Below are positions 34,501 through 48,006 of a stretch of 64,000 nucleotides of DNA, piece by piece. The DNA lies in NCBI GenBank assembly GCA_000733355.1, contig JNVV01000002.1, forward strand, positions 2,143,630 to 2,207,629, read 5' to 3'. Position 1 is the first letter of the stretch; every line of letters starts with the position of its first letter. This DNA is from Falciphora oryzae. Its lineage: Eukaryota > Ascomycota > Sordariomycetes > Magnaporthales > Magnaporthaceae. The position numbers were made by a program, and so were the translations under genes. The notes beneath the pieces are model-generated. The model saw nothing but the letters and a program-made list of their open reading frames with translations, did no database searches and had not been told where the DNA came from.

Positions 34501-37306
34501 CCAGAGCCAGAAGCCAAAACACGAAAGACGTTGCATCGCTTGATCCAAAGCGAGCGCCGCGGCTGTAGCGCAACGACCGGTCGACGAGATCAGCGCTTGG
34601 GTTAGGGAGGCCACATTTTCGGGCCTTCCCCCCAGAAAATAGTCGCGCCATCTGTCTGCCAGTGTGCATGCCAATCCCGTCGTTTGATACGAGCATAATC
34701 AGGCGAGAAAGAGAGAACACGGCTCCGGGGAAGCGCAGCGCAATCTCCGACTTGTTCCTGGCCTTGGATTCTAGCCAAGAGCAACATCACACACCATCAC
34801 ATCATCGCCTCACCTCTTCGCTTCCTCCACCCGTTCTACCCAAGCACGTGCCAAGTTGGCAGAGAACCAGGCCAGCTCACATGTTCAGAACACACGCTGC
34901 ACTGCCACGTTTTGCCTCCATCCCATCGCACGCACCCGCCCCGGCCGGGGCCGCCACGCCGTCTCAGGAGGCATCCGGATTGTTGGAAGTGCCCCTCGCC
35001 ACACCTGATCGACTGGTCGGGAGCTCGAGCCAGGGGCTGCCAACCGCGGGCTTGATCGGTCCCGGCCGCCCAATCGAGAGGCGCTGTTGGCTTTCGGCCC
35101 TGCCACCAGCATCCGCGTGCGGCATTGTCCAGCTGAAAGACCAGCCAACAGCGGCCTGCCGTGCGCCTGCCTTGCGCGGAACGGCATTCCCCGTGTCCCC
35201 TCGTTGATCCCTTCCCCAAGCCCCTGGCATCAGCTCGCCACGTTTTGCGTTCTTTTTTTTTTTTTCTTTTTTTCTTTTTTTACTCTCGGCCGACGACCGC
35301 ATGAATCCCGCGAGATTAGATCGTGCGGGGGCAGGCTACCTATCAGATGCTGTCCATCTGTGATTATCATTTTCCCTGTTTTCTGTTGCGCATCCTTTCG
35401 CTATCATACACCCCCATTCATCGATTTCGCCTTGCACCCCTCCGATCTCATCGAAATGTCCCGTCTCGTTTCCCCAGTCCGACAAGATCCCTCAAGGTTG
35501 CCGGGGCCTTCGTTATTGACCGAGCCTCGCATCGGACGACGGGCCAGCCGCCCCTCCGGGAACCGAGGCCAGCATCCATTGGCAACCTAACTCTCATCTG
35601 TTCTATTCTTTTTTGACTTCCCTTCCCTCTTCTCGTCCCCAGCCGCTTGCGTGTTGTTTCCGTTCGTTTTTAAAATGTTTGCGCATTGGAAAACTATCGA
35701 CAAATTGCCGAGCGAGGAGGCATCCGGCCCAACCCCTGACTGAGCATCTATCATCCCGTCTGGGATGCCTTACCCCCCGGGGTTTTCCTGCGTATGCAGC
35801 GTCAGGCCGCAGATTTCAATCTAGGTGTCAGTGCAGACAAAAAGAAAGCCAAAAAAACTTTAAAAGGGCCTGCATGCTTTATTTCGGGAGCAAACCGCGT
35901 ATATTCATTCGCCCCTCCCCTTCCCGCTCTATCTCTACCAAGCGCCCCGGGTTCCTAGTCTGGTCCTCTAAAGCACCTCGAGTGGCATCGGCGCCCGGTG
36001 GTTTCTGGATCTGGCGCTGGAGTGCGATGGCATGTGCGCATCACAACAGCCGCTTCATGCACGCAACCCCGCGCAATCACCCACCCACGGTTTGCCAAGG
36101 GCCTTGACCAAGGGAGAAGGAGGGGACCGAAGGTCTAGCCGCCGACATGACATCTCCGGCCAGCGGGATCTGTCGGCTTATATTGGGCCACGGAGGCCGC
36201 CGCATGGTAAACCAAACGCAGATCGCACATGCGCACGGCTGGCGGGCCGTGGCATGAACGAAACACGGCTGGTGGCCTAGCTCGGCCGATGACTTTGGGC
36301 CTACGCTGCCGCGCTCTCACTCTTCCCCAGCTCCGGGGCGCTTTGAGGACCGCTAACCCAAGCAGGCGGTAGGTATCCAAGGTACGAATACGCTTCATGC
36401 CCTCCCCGTACCGGAGTTCTTCTCCAGGAGGCCTCGGGAGAGTGACTCAAATATTGTCCTGCCAGCCCGTGCGTTTCGTATACCACCTACCTTCCTTTTA
36501 TTGCCATAACGGCTGCCATCCTCCATGACTCGTGCAAAGCAAGAGATATTGCGCTGCCCGTCCAAGGCAGTACGTGCCGAAGTGCCGTCGGAGCCTTCGG
36601 TGTGGCCGAGGGTCCTCTCAGCCGCCATCGACTCGAGTCGCTTGCTGGCTTCCCACTGCCTCTGCACCATCTAGACGACCCTTGACCGAGGCGCAAGGCT
36701 GCACGCCCTGGAGGCCTCCTGGTCGTCAAGCGAGTAGGGGAATTTCATTGCGCAACACCAAAGGTTTTTTTCTCTTCGTCCTGCCCATTCTATACCCCCT
36801 GTGCCCCAACTCCGCCCTCCCAAGGGATATCTCCAAAGCCCCCAGGGAGGGGCAAATAGCTATGTACATCAATCGAGAGACCAGAAGAGGTTCCTACTAA
36901 GTCGATCGAGGAAGAAGTGTGCCAGGGTAAAGGTAACCAAGGAACGGAAATCGCGTCAGTGACAAATGAGATCGCACCGATCAGTGCCTCAACAGAGGCC
37001 ACAGGGCCAATGGTGGTAGTGCCCTTAGGGATGAAGGTAGGGTGTTGTTTTTTTTCTTCTTTTGGTGATGGGTGATGGGTGGCCGGCGGGGGGCATCCGA
37101 TTCTGCATACTTCTTCAGCTCATCCATGGTGACGCGATAAGCAGCCGGGGCCCAAGCCGCTCCCCCCTTTACTGCCACCGCGAGTTGAGTTGGCAGGCCA
37201 ACTTGGGCGTGTGCTACCATACAGACTCCTGCTTAGCCGGCGGACAGTATTATGGAGCCAGAGACAAATATAGCAAGAGCCACACACAACATGCGTTACG
37301 ACGGAC

Positions 37307-37324
37307 TTTTTTTTTTTTTTTTTT
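37307..37324. repeat. T18 homopolymer tract
   Basis: Eighteen consecutive T in the spacer downstream of the Rua1-like gene, directly followed by GGGG. One of a set of long A/T tracts in the window's spacers. Confidence 0.9.
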
Positions 37325-38056
37325 GGGGAGACCGGTCTGGACAAAATATAGCGCGGAAAAAAAGGTATTGTTTGGATTCGGGTTCGCTCTTCAGGCGATA
37401 TAAGGAGATAACCCTCCGGGAACCACCATATTTTTTGTTTTTCCATGCCTTGCTTCGGAATTGCCTGAATCTTTCATTGCAACCACCACCAACCTATATA
37501 TAAGAGAACTCAAGAAAAAAAAATGGAGGAGAGAAATGAATACGCGCAAGAGAGAGAAAAAGAAAAAAAAAACCCAGCCTGCCTCAACCTTGTCAGAAGG
37601 GAGGGAGGACGATTTAAAGATACGGATGAACTAAAGGGGTAATAGCAGAAACTAAACAAAGGAGAGAAGCCAAAAAGAAGAAAGGAAAAAAAAAATGAAT
37701 AAAGCTTTGCTGCTATTATGCAGGTAGCCCGTGTTTGCCTCCTATGAAAGAAGGAGGAGGAGGGGGTATAGACAGCCCAGTGTCCACTCTCATTGCTCTC
37801 TAGGTTATTCCCCACCCAAAAAGAAAGCCTTTCATCGTCGTATCTTCCCGAGGTATAAATAATAGGCCAGAGGACCAAAAAATGGGGAGGTAGACGGCAG
37901 GTAGGTATATAGGAAAAAGAGAAGAGATAATAGAAGGAAAAGGGTCATGACGCGTATCAATTTGTAGAGACAAGAGATGAGATGGTATCCCACAAAGGAA
38001 ATGGTTTAGGGTATTTTTTTTTCGTTTCGTGGTGTCTGGCGTGCTGCCGAGACCGG

Positions 38057-40560
38057 TCAGATCATGTTCGCCAGGTCGTCCAGTGCGTTGTGGAGGTTTG
38101 TTGGCCTGCCCGGCTGCGGCTGCTGCGGGGGCGCCTGCGCGACCTGGATGTGCATCTGCGGGTGCGCGGGCGGAGGGGCGTGCATGGGCTGGCCGGCGGC
38201 GGGGTGGAGGTGGTGCCGCGGCGTCGGCGGCTGCATCATGGCGGCGGCCTGGTCCTGCGGGTGCATCGGCGACGACATGGGCGCCCCCACCATGTGCTGG
38301 TGGTGCATCGGGGACGAGAGCGGCGCCGGGATGTGGTGCTGCGGCGTCTGGAGCTGCTGCGGCGTCTGCAGCTGTTGTGGGGTCTGGAAGGGCTGCTGTT
38401 GCTGCAGCTGCATCTGCTGGTGCGACAGCTGGGGCATGGGCGGCACCGTCGGGGTGTTGACCATGGACACGGCCACCGACCCGGGGGTCATCTGGGGGGT
38501 CATGGGCGCCTGAGACTGGGGCTCCGTCTTGGGCTTGGCCATGTTGGAGGCGGCCAGGCGGGTGTGGCTGCTTTCTCGTCTTCGCTTTGGGGCGTCCTTG
38601 ATCTTGGGGTGCGTATGGCACTATATTTGCGTTTGGGAGTTAGCGGCTGCGCGTAAAGCAGGACCCCGGGTGATCGCCGGCACACCCCCTAGTCACGGCT
38701 ACTTGATGGACGTACCTTGTATGCGTGCCTAAACCAGGTCGTGCCCTTCTTTTTGCTGCTGACGAGCGCGATCCAGTCGTTGCAGCTGCCGCACAGTCCC
38801 TCCCACACGTCCGGGTTGCCGTCCATCCGCCTCGTCTCCTGGGGCTCCTGGAAGGGGTTTCCGGTCGCCGCGCTGATTCCGTGCGTGAAGCTCTTGTCGT
38901 ACCAGAAGGCCGAGTTCTTCAGGACGAGCCACCGCCCGGGCTTGCAGATGCCGCACCAGCCCTCCCTCTTGTTTCCGTGCCCGCGCACCCACCTTGGCGT
39001 GTACAGGTCGCCGTCGAACCTCAGCTCCTGCTCGTGGGGCACCAGGTCGGGGTCGGACGGGTTCATGTCCTCGGGAGGCGGCGGGATCTGCTCCTCGTGC
39101 AGCGAAGCGTACAGGTCCGGCGGGTCCGACAGGTCGTGGTAATGTCCGTGGAGGGAGTGAGGGTCGGCGTTGCTCTGCAGCATCCGGAAGAGCCCGTGCG
39201 ACATGAGCGGCGGCGGGTTGTCGAACTGGTGGTGAGGGTCGTGGTGAAAGGCGTTAGATGGCAGCTGCGAGGGCAAGAGCATGCTGTGCCTCGGGAACGC
39301 GGGGTTCGGAGGCATGAAGAAGGGCGGTGGCGGCTGCTGCTGCATCGACTGCAGGTTGCCCATGTTGAGAGGGACCTGGGTGTGCGCGATCGTCGGAGAC
39401 GAGTGTCGCGACGACATGCGGGGCCCGTACGCATCGTGGGGGTGGTGGTAGACGAAGGGAGACGGTCTCCTGCTGGGCGTGGTGCCATAGGAGCCCGTCG
39501 ACCACCTCTTGTTTTGTGCGCGCTCGACGCTGTACGGCGCCGACCGCATACCGGGCCTTGGCGAAGGCGACGCCCTTCCTCGGCTCTGTGTCCTCACCAG
39601 CTCAGATCGGCTTTGCGGCGTCATCCGCGGGGAGGCGACTGGTGAGAGCTGTGTCGAGGACATCAGGGAGTTCCTGTTGGACGGCGGAGGGTAGTCCGAA
39701 GTGAAGGATGGGGCGTCCGACATGGCTGCCGAGAAGTCCTCGTACGAAGTCATCTCCGAGATTCCCGTGGTCGACATGGTGAAGGACGAGCCCGACATCC
39801 TTCGCGTGTTCATGGTGTGATCAAAGGTCATCGCGTCTCCCTCCATCTGGGAGTTGGGATAGCGGAGGTCCAGGATCGGTATCGCCTCGTCTGCTGTGTA
39901 AGCCTGGCCGATCATGTCGCCTTCTAGCCCTTGGATATCGATGTTGTCGTCACCACACGGCTTTTGCACCCAGGAGTCTGATCCAGACTGTCAGTCATGA
40001 TCACAAGCGCGGCATCACCCCAAGGACGCGCCAAGGAAGAGCTGTGGAGGCTTACTGGTCTCCATGGTTGTGGGAGGATAGAAGTCCTGGTGGACAGAGA
40101 TGGGCCGTGACGAAATGTCGCTGGGCGTCTGCTGCAGCGGCAATGTCGACGAGTCCCAAGCGGGAAGGCCATCGTAGCTCTCTCCCATGCAGTACGAGAA
40201 GCCCTCGTGAATGGTTGCGGGTCGTGGCCGCATGCCTTGGGATACTGGCGTCGACCAGACTCCCTGTGGCTGGCTCATGCCCTCCGTCTTGGGCATCTCG
40301 CTTCCGCTCATGCTGGCGGTTGTCGGTGGCCTCGGGGTAGAAGAGTCGCCTCTGAGCTTGTTGTCTGCTGAGTTGGCGCTGAGTGGAAAGAAAGACTGTG
40401 TGGGTATCTGTTGGCCTCTGTGGGACGAGATATTATATGTAAGTTGAGGCCTGTCAAAGGAAACGTCTTGCCGGCCACGGTCGACGATCTCTTCCTTTGG
40501 GGTTGGTGTTGCGTTAGTGGGAGTTGGGACGGCATACAGCTGTGCCTGACCTGAGTCCAT
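38057..40560 (-). CDS. Rua1-type transcription regulator, 776 aa
   Basis: Three exons: 40056-40560, 38716-39977 and 38057-38620, with introns of 78 and 95 nt; all phases close. The conserved domain at about residues 487-593 contains LRFDGDLYTPRWVRG, then REGWCGICKPGRWLVLKNSAFWYDKSF, a HGISAATGNPF stretch, NPDVWEGLCGSCNDWI and TTWFRHAYKCHTH. This matches the Rua1 C-terminal domain, named after the Ustilago regulator of ustilagic acid genes. C510, C513, C564, C567 and C590 with H591/H593 are likely zinc ligands, and the second intron falls just before C590. The N-terminal part is Ser/Pro/Met-rich with His- and Gln-rich stretches. The tail is Gln/Pro/Met/His-rich and could act in activation. It is probably nuclear and its targets are unknown. 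The ATG at 40560 is the first in frame after an upstream stop. Confidence 0.88.
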
Positions 40561-40811
40561 GACATACAGGTCTCTATACAAGGGAGTGTGCAGTTAATCT
40601 ATTATGTGCCTGAAGCTGAACCCGCAGCCGCCTGTTAGCATAAACCACAGGGACGGAGAAGGCGACCTAACATGGCTTGCCAGCGAGGGCAAGAGGGGCG
40701 GCTCCACAGGGGCATGTCGCATCGGCGGGCGCGCGGGCGAGGGGGGTGGTTCAAGAGCCCGTCAGGCCATCTTGGAACGTACCTGGGGTGCGCGGCGGGC
40801 GCAGAGGCCAG

Positions 40812-40847
40812 CAAAAAGTGCCGCCCCAAAAAAGTGCCGCCCAAAAA
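40812..40847. repeat. Short tandem repeat, CAAAAAAGTGCCGCC-like
   Basis: Two clear copies and a partial third of a 14-15 bp A-run plus GTGCCGCC unit, in the leader region of the Rua1-like gene. Confidence 0.7.
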
Positions 40848-43258
40848 ATCTGCTCCCCGGGGAGGGGAGGGCGCGAGTCGAGTAAGTGGCGAGCCGGGAT
40901 GTGTCGCCGAGGGGTGAGTATCAGGTGGTAAGGACTGCGCTGGTCGATCCGGTCGTGGCCGGTAAACTGGGTGGCTCCCTCTCGTTCTCGGGACCGGCGT
41001 AAAAGATGCGTGATGTTTTCGCGTTGGGTTGTGTGCCTAACTCCGAGTCCGGTCCGGTATATGGCGTGGTAGTGTGTGGTGTAGCTGGCCTACTTTGATA
41101 TAAGGATTGTAATGCCCTCGCGTCCAAGAGAGAATGTGTTACGGCTTCGTCGACGTATTATGGAAGCCGTGTTCGGTAGAGCGTGAGAGCGACGATCGAG
41201 TAAGGTTCGATAGCAACAGTGATATGGTTGTTGTAAGTGTGTGAGAGAAGGAGCGTGGTCGAGCCGCGTCGAGGGGAGTCAGGCTCGGTAGATAATCGCA
41301 CACGCAGCTGGCGGCCGGGAAGGGAAAGAGAGCCAGCTCTTGGTGTAATATAGACCAGCAGATGGATTATCGGCGGGGCAGGGGGGAGAGGGGTGTCTGA
41401 GAAACAAGGAGAGAGAAAAAAAAAAAAGAAAAAAAAAAGGTACCGCTGCGAATTCTAAAGCTAGGGGGAGAACAGAAAAGGAGTGACTAGTAAATTGAAG
41501 ATGGCACTGGTCTGGGAGTGGGACGGATGCGAAAGGGGAGCAAGAGAAAGCCAGTTGTTGGAGGGGCGGTGCAGGAGACCGGGAGGTATAAGAGAAGGAG
41601 GGTGGACCGATGAGGCATCACCCATGGAGGAGGCGAGCAGCACAGCACGGTCTTGCCCGGAACGCCGGTAGGAGTCCAGCCGGATTCCCTGATACAAGCA
41701 TGGCCGGTGCTGGTGGACTGGGGAGGAGGTGGGTGTGGGCGAAAAGTTCTTGGCCCGCGACGGGGGGGTGTTGATGGGGGCAGGGATTCGCCGCGCAGGG
41801 CCGGCAGGGTTGCATCTGGTTGTGGGATGACGGGGTGCAGGGGACGACTGAGGTGCCGCTGGACCAGGGACGGACCCAGAGTCCCAGACGCAGCTGCTTT
41901 TGGAAGGAGAGGAGACAAGGATAAAACAGGTCTGACAGGCTGCCCACAGACCCAAGAGATCTCACTCGAGCTCAGCCATTGCAGGGCCCAGAACCGGGGC
42001 AACACGCATTCAGCCCGCGCGAGGCGACGGATGAAGCTTAGAAGGGAATAAAAAGGAAGCAGCAGAGGGAGCTAGGCACGAGATAAAAAGCCATTCACAC
42101 GTGGACGTCGCACAGATACCATACCACCACCAACGGTAAGGATAAAAAAAAATTTTAAACCTCGAAAAATAAAAATAAAAATAAGGAGGGCCCGACATTT
42201 TGCAGAAAGCAAATATCGAGTGAGCGCAGCCACCAATTGTCGTCCGACGGGAGATGGGACGGCAGGGAGACCGAAGGCGAAGGGAAAAGGAGAGAGACAA
42301 GGCCTGCCTCGACCGCATCAGACCAACTAGCCCCTTTGCCTTTGGGCGGACTGGCCAGTCGCGAAGCGAAGGAGGCTCTCTGCAGCTGCAGCTGCCAGCA
42401 CCACCACCCATCCGCCATCCGCCCATCCCATTGCGCAGATGGAGGAGGCCAGTCGCAAGTCGCAGGGAGTCGGTGCTCTCGGGCTCGCGGTGGGAGCTGC
42501 CGAGGAGGCACATGGAAACCCAAGTCTAGCGCAGGCGGGCTCGTCGTCGTCCCTACGACTGTAGCAGGTGGTAGCTTGTCTCACTTGGGGGAGCTGGGCT
42601 GGGTACCCGCCTAGGTAGATAGACAGGGAGGGCAGCAAGGCGCGCGGCCACCCCCGGAGCCAGGCTGCGAAGGGCAGAAACAGGTCGAGGGGCACTAGGG
42701 TTTGGCTCCGAGGAAACCGAAAATGGCGAGGGCCGCATCCCTCCCTTGGCTGTGTTCGGCCGTGCTGGGGTTTGGGTCGAGGTCGAGGTGGGGCCTGGCT
42801 GGGTCCCGGAGTTACCCCCAATTCCCACCACTGTCTCGTCCTGCGGGACACCCGAACAGACGACAGAAGAGACAAAAAATACAAATCAGATTTTCTCAAA
42901 ATGGTCAGCCTGGCAACCTACCTACCTACCCTCGCAAGATGCATCGCGAATCCGTCCAAGGTTATTTTGGACATGGAAACGGACATCTCGCAAGACGGAA
43001 ACAGTGGGGTTTTTGCACAACTCCCTGCCGTTCGTTTTGTCGCCAAAAACCCTGGTGATGAGCCAGTCCAACATTTACCTTGGTACTCTTATCGCGTCAG
43101 GTTTCCGTTCTTGAGAGGAACGGCGGGGTGTGACCGGTGACAAAAGAAAAAAACAAAGATGAAAAACGAAAAGTGGAAAGAAAAAAAGGTTATGCAGGCG
43201 ACCTCCATCCAACCAACATTCACGGTTCAGGCTTCGTAGGCTGTGCGTGCTCGCGTGA

Positions 43259-43290
43259 GTGTGTGTGCATGTGTGTGCGCACGCGCGTAT
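43259..43290. repeat. 32-bp alternating purine-pyrimidine tract
   Basis: A strictly alternating GT/GC/AC/AT run, mostly GTGTG and GCGCG steps. Such tracts can adopt the Z-DNA form under negative supercoiling. Confidence 0.85.
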
Positions 43291-46200
43291 TGTACCTCTC
43301 CCTCCCTCCCCTCCGCGCAAGCAGGGGGAACCCCGTCGAGATTTCCTGATTTTCTGCTGCGGCGGACTCTCCACAGGATGAACACGTCAAGCGCGGCCGA
43401 TCAAGAGCGCAGGTCTGTTCGAATGTCTCGGCCCCAGGATCTATCCGCCCGATATAGAAGGGCCTGTCGTCGTGCTCCCCTTGGCCCTTTTTGTCTTTTG
43501 AGAGTTCACTCACACAAACGGAGCCGGGGTGAAATAAGAACTCCGAATGCAACGCAAGGCTGGCGCGCCGCCATCATCTGATGATCACGACGAGGAGGGA
43601 GAGAGACAGGCAGGTCTCTTCATACATACGACACGCGCAGGGCGGGCCCTGACTCTCCATCGCAAACCTCCCCCGCGCGGCGGAGGAGGGCCTTTGTGAG
43701 TTCGGTCTGAATTTACCCAGCCTATGTAGGTGGGAAGAACCACCAGACTTCGAGGCCCGCTCGATGACTGGATGACAGGCCGGCCGCCCATGGGAGTGTG
43801 TAGCGGGGGCCTGTCGAGCATTCGATTCGTCCTCGTATCTTTTGTCCCCTCTCCTTCTTGCTTTCCCTTTAACCCCTGCAGCGCGCGGGTAGAACTGACT
43901 CTCTTGTGCAGCCTGCCCGCGAATGGCTGCCGCCGCTGGGGAATTGAGTTGTGCAGCGGGCGGAGGGAGGGGGGGAAGAGAACGAAGAGGGTATATGAAA
44001 GGGATAAAGGGTATAGGACGGTGGTGTTCTGAGATGTGGTTTGGACGGCTTGACGTTGAAAAAGAAAAGCGGGTTTCGTTTGAGGTCGACTTTTAGCTCG
44101 CGGCTGTGGCGGCCCTGATTGGGCGGTGCCGGGCGACGACGCAGGGGGCTCCAGCCCGGTGCAACCCTCCCATTCGGCTGGCAGCACCTGCAGAGCTGCA
44201 GCTCTTGTCGAGGTGGGGGAGCCCTCCTCGCTAGCGCTGGCCGACTGGTTGGTCCGACGAGGCCGGGGCGGGTGGAGGCGGGACGGCGAGCCACCAGAGC
44301 CACCCCATCGCAGCCCATCATGGTTTGGGCAGGGGGGCTGACAGGGCCCCCGTCCGTCTCAGATCTGTTACAGAAGGGCCCGCCATCCCTGTCGCGACGT
44401 GTCCGCCACAGGCCCTGCGGTCAGTCAGTCAACCACATCGACACCGTCCGACTCTCGCTCCGACTCTTCGCTACCTCTGCCCTGGGCGACGAGAGGCGCC
44501 ATCAGGTGACACCCGCCCCGAGGCGGAAACCATAAAAGCTCCGCCGCCAAACCGCCGCGCCCACACGTACCGCGACGGTGGTCCACCGCGCCCGAGGACT
44601 GGGGTCGCGATGGGGAGGAGCTCGGTTTCGCTCGGCTGCGATGCCTGGGCAACGGGACAGCATGTGCCTTGTTGATATCTGACATTCGCCGCCAACACCG
44701 TCCTTTGCGTGCGATAGCAATAGCGGTCTGTCTGGGCCGGGCGGCATTCGGCTCTCCAGGCTAGGTGCGGAGACGGCATCTGTCAGCAGCATCATTGATG
44801 GATGCTTTTTGGCTCGCGGGGATTTTTGTCCCTTCTCAGTGCTTTCCCCGACGTCACAAGCCGGCTCCGACCATCCGAAAAAGAGGGGCGGTGTCAACTC
44901 TTCTTTTTGTCACGGATTCATGACGTTTTATTTTCTCACTTCGTTGGGCCCCCCTCTCTTCGCACCCCAGTCGGTGACATGGCGACGGCTCAACGGCGTC
45001 GTTGGTGCGGCGGTAGTTCAACCCCGTGGCACAAACGCAATTGAAGCAAACAAGAATCTCCAGGGCTCGACGCGACACGATGGGCCGGAGATCCATCCGC
45101 GTCCCTCGCTCCCTAGTAGAAATCTCGAACCACCCGGCCAGCCCAACTCCTGAACCGCTCCTGATTTTCCCTCGGTTGCGTATGGAGTTGGTTTGTTTCC
45201 CGCTGGCGCGCGAGCCACATGCTCTCATCTCAACACGTACCCTTCCCGCTCCCAAACCATGGATCTTGATCACCTTGTCCTTTCCAACTTGGCTTTGTTT
45301 GACGGGCCCGGCGATCCACCGGATTGTTTTGTAATTCTCTGGCTTTTGTTCTCGTCGCTGCCCTCGACGCAATCGTCGACGTGATGTCCAGAAGTGTTTG
45401 CCCCGCCGCCAAACATCAGGAGGCTGTCGATCCAGCTTTTGCGAGTTTCCAACCTTACCTCGCCCCGCCCACAACGGCGACGCTCGCGAGATTTGACATT
45501 TCGAAAGATACACGATACACAGCTGCTGAAAATGCACATTGGATGGCAGTTGCAACAGCGTTCCCCATCCTTGCTCAATGGCACTCCACCAAGCGTAGGA
45601 AAAAAGAAGCACAAGAAAAAATGTTGTCAGTGCAACGCAGCCGACACACAGACACCCGCAGGCTCCCCTTTGGACATGGCCCACATCACAGCTCAAAAGC
45701 CGGCGGGCGGCAGAGAAGGACCGCAACAAACCGAGGTGCTGCCGCGCTTTGATGCCTTCAGCCCAGCTCTGCCTCCCGAGCCCCTCCCTTGGGAGGCCAT
45801 CATGGTCGATCAGAAGACCCAGGGCAGGGCGACAGGTGACTGAGTGCCAGGGACGCAGCCAAATTACCCGCATCCCGCCTCCCTAGTCAGTTAACCTTGC
45901 AGGTGGCGTCTTTGCGTCCCGCATCTGGCCATTCGTGTGTGCTGTCCTCCTGTGAGCCAGTGTCTGCCGAGTCTCGGCGGCAGCAGACGGATTTTCGTGG
46001 CCTACTGTGTACGCGTCTCCCAGCCGCGGCATCCCTCCTCCCTCTTGGCAAGGGAGTGGACTTGGTGACTTGTTGGTAAGCCCATCCCATCTAAATGCCC
46101 GCCCGATATGTGTGCCAGGTTAATGCCTGCCCCCGGCGGCAAGCCCAAGAGCCAGTCGCGCAGTCGCGATCGAGGGGCGCCGGCGTTGGCGCTGGCTGTG

Positions 46201-47834
46201 CTTTGCGGTCCAGATTAAAACTCATTTTATAACCCACCATGTTCCCTTCCATGGGTGCACGTTGATTATTGTCGTAATGCGGTCCTTTGTCAAAAGAACG
46301 GGCTCTCGACTCAGTTGTGTTTGTTGACCCGCGGGCGACGACGCTGCACCGAGGGAGCCAATTCCCACCTTGCCCGCGCTTGCACTAGCCTCAACCGTTG
46401 GACGAGACTGGACGAGGGACCAGACGACTGACGCAAGAGTGGACCGAGACTTTTTATTTTTCTTGTTCGTTCGGCTCCCCACGGACGCGCTCAAGCCGAT
46501 CCCTTGCCTGGTGGCTTGCAAGGCCTCTTGGTGCTTAGCCGTAGTAGTAGTAGTACATGGGATTGTTTACGACATTGTAACGGGTGGCGATGTACCCTCT
46601 CGAGCAGGGTGTTGCGAATAGGGACGTGCATTAGCTTGGGGATTCACTCTCCAGCTCACATGCAGAACATCAGAGCACCTGCGAGGGAGAGACGCAGGGA
46701 TGATTCGTACATACCTGTTCGGTACCTGCATCCATCTCAAGAGCTGGCCCTCTGGCGAATCGACGGCTCGACGCGCGTGAGGTTTGCAACCACTAGGAAG
46801 AGACCAAACTCCATTTCTGACCGTGACAGCCCACCAGGGGTTCCATCGACGCCCCGCTCCTTGCTCACGGCAAATCGAGATGGTCGCCCAACTCATCCTC
46901 TGTTGTGGTCTTCTCAGCCTGGGCTGTCTGGCTGAAGTGTTGAGTGTCTCTCTCTCTCCTCAAAGGGCCTCGCGACGACCTGCCTGCCCCTCCCCTGCTC
47001 GTGGCTCGATTAGACAAACGTCAGTCAGCAAAGACAAGACTCCACCGTCCCAAGTCTCGATTTTTGCGCGCAACTCAACCTCGTCCCGTCTCCGATTCTC
47101 GATTTCTATCTTTAGGGTTGTGGCGTACGCGGTTTTGAAAACACCTCGTCTCGTTTCTCCTTCCGTTTCCTGTCCCTGCCCAAGGGGGTGGGAATACCAC
47201 GTCCCCAACGTTGGATTGGCTGCACCCGACCGACACCTCTCACCTTTTACCGAGTAGAAGAAGAAGAAAAAAAAGATACGGAGAATGCCCACCGCGGCGG
47301 GGCCCCCTCCCCGCGGGTATAGGGCGGGGATGCGACTCATGTTGGGTTGCGGCTTTCACGAGCAACGGACACAGAGCTACATACGAACTTTCGCACAGTA
47401 GCAGGCACGACTTGGGAGTGAAAATGGAAATTGGATTGGCCTGCGCGCCCGCGCCATCGCCTCGCATCTGCACGCAAGAACCCACATCATCTTCCTTTTT
47501 TTTTTCCACAACCATCGCATAGCCGCCTCTCCCGTCTTGGGAAGGTTGCAATGATGGATGGGGAGAGAGAGCCCAGCCAGGCTGGCGGGGACGGCCAACT
47601 GAGCTAGCCCAAGCAAGCAAAGAAGCAAAGAATAAACCAGCTTCTACGCGCATTCGATGACTTGTTCTGTGGGGGCCTTCCTCCGTCCGCCCCTGTCCGG
47701 ACAGCCCGTGACAAGGAGCAGGCTGGCTGTTTCGGACGCATTACAACGCTCGACGTTTTGGGAAATTGTTGCTGCGCCATTAGCCGCACCGCCGAGGGGG
47801 GCTATAATCTGGCTTGCCTTATGATTGTCGAGGG

Positions 47835-47854
47835 AAAAAAAAAAAAAAAAAAAA
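47835..47854. repeat. A20 homopolymer tract
   Basis: Twenty consecutive A in the spacer downstream of the 226-aa gene. Confidence 0.9.
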
Positions 47855-47983
47855 GGCACCGGCCGCCGCGCCTTTGCGCTCTCCCTCCCCAATGATGACG
47901 CGACAAATCCCCAGAGGGGGCGGAGCCGACGAGGGAGGATGAGGAGCATGGGCCAAAGGGGAGAGGCTCCGGCACACATCGGG

Positions 47984-48006
47984 GAGAGAGAGAGAGAGAG
48001 AGAGAG
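47984..48006. repeat. GA dinucleotide repeat
   Basis: About eleven GA units within a wider purine-rich stretch, in non-coding DNA. Confidence 0.9.

Larger units (their letters stand above)
30524..38056. other. 7.5-kb spacer upstream of the PHD gene
   Basis: This region lies between the inferred start of the PHD gene and the 3' end of the Rua1-like gene, both on the minus strand. It holds a TAAAA-type pentanucleotide repeat (about 31482-31516), a T-rich tract interrupted by C (32927-32951), a C/T tract (about 35247-35283) and a T18 tract (37307-37324). Open frames up to about 260 codons exist, but all are overlapping, low in hydrophobic pattern and without any family match I can recognise. 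It may include a long leader or a non-coding transcript. Confidence 0.5.

Noticed and set aside
38725..39645. 306-codon plus-strand frame opposite the Rua1-like gene
   Set aside because: Val/Arg-rich shadow of the real exon; the minus-strand frame carries the recognisable domain.
44854..45873. 339-codon open frame on the minus strand in the 8.5-kb spacer
   Set aside because: No domain, no conserved-looking segment, mixed low-complexity and random composition, and competing frames on both strands. GC-rich DNA gives such frames by chance.
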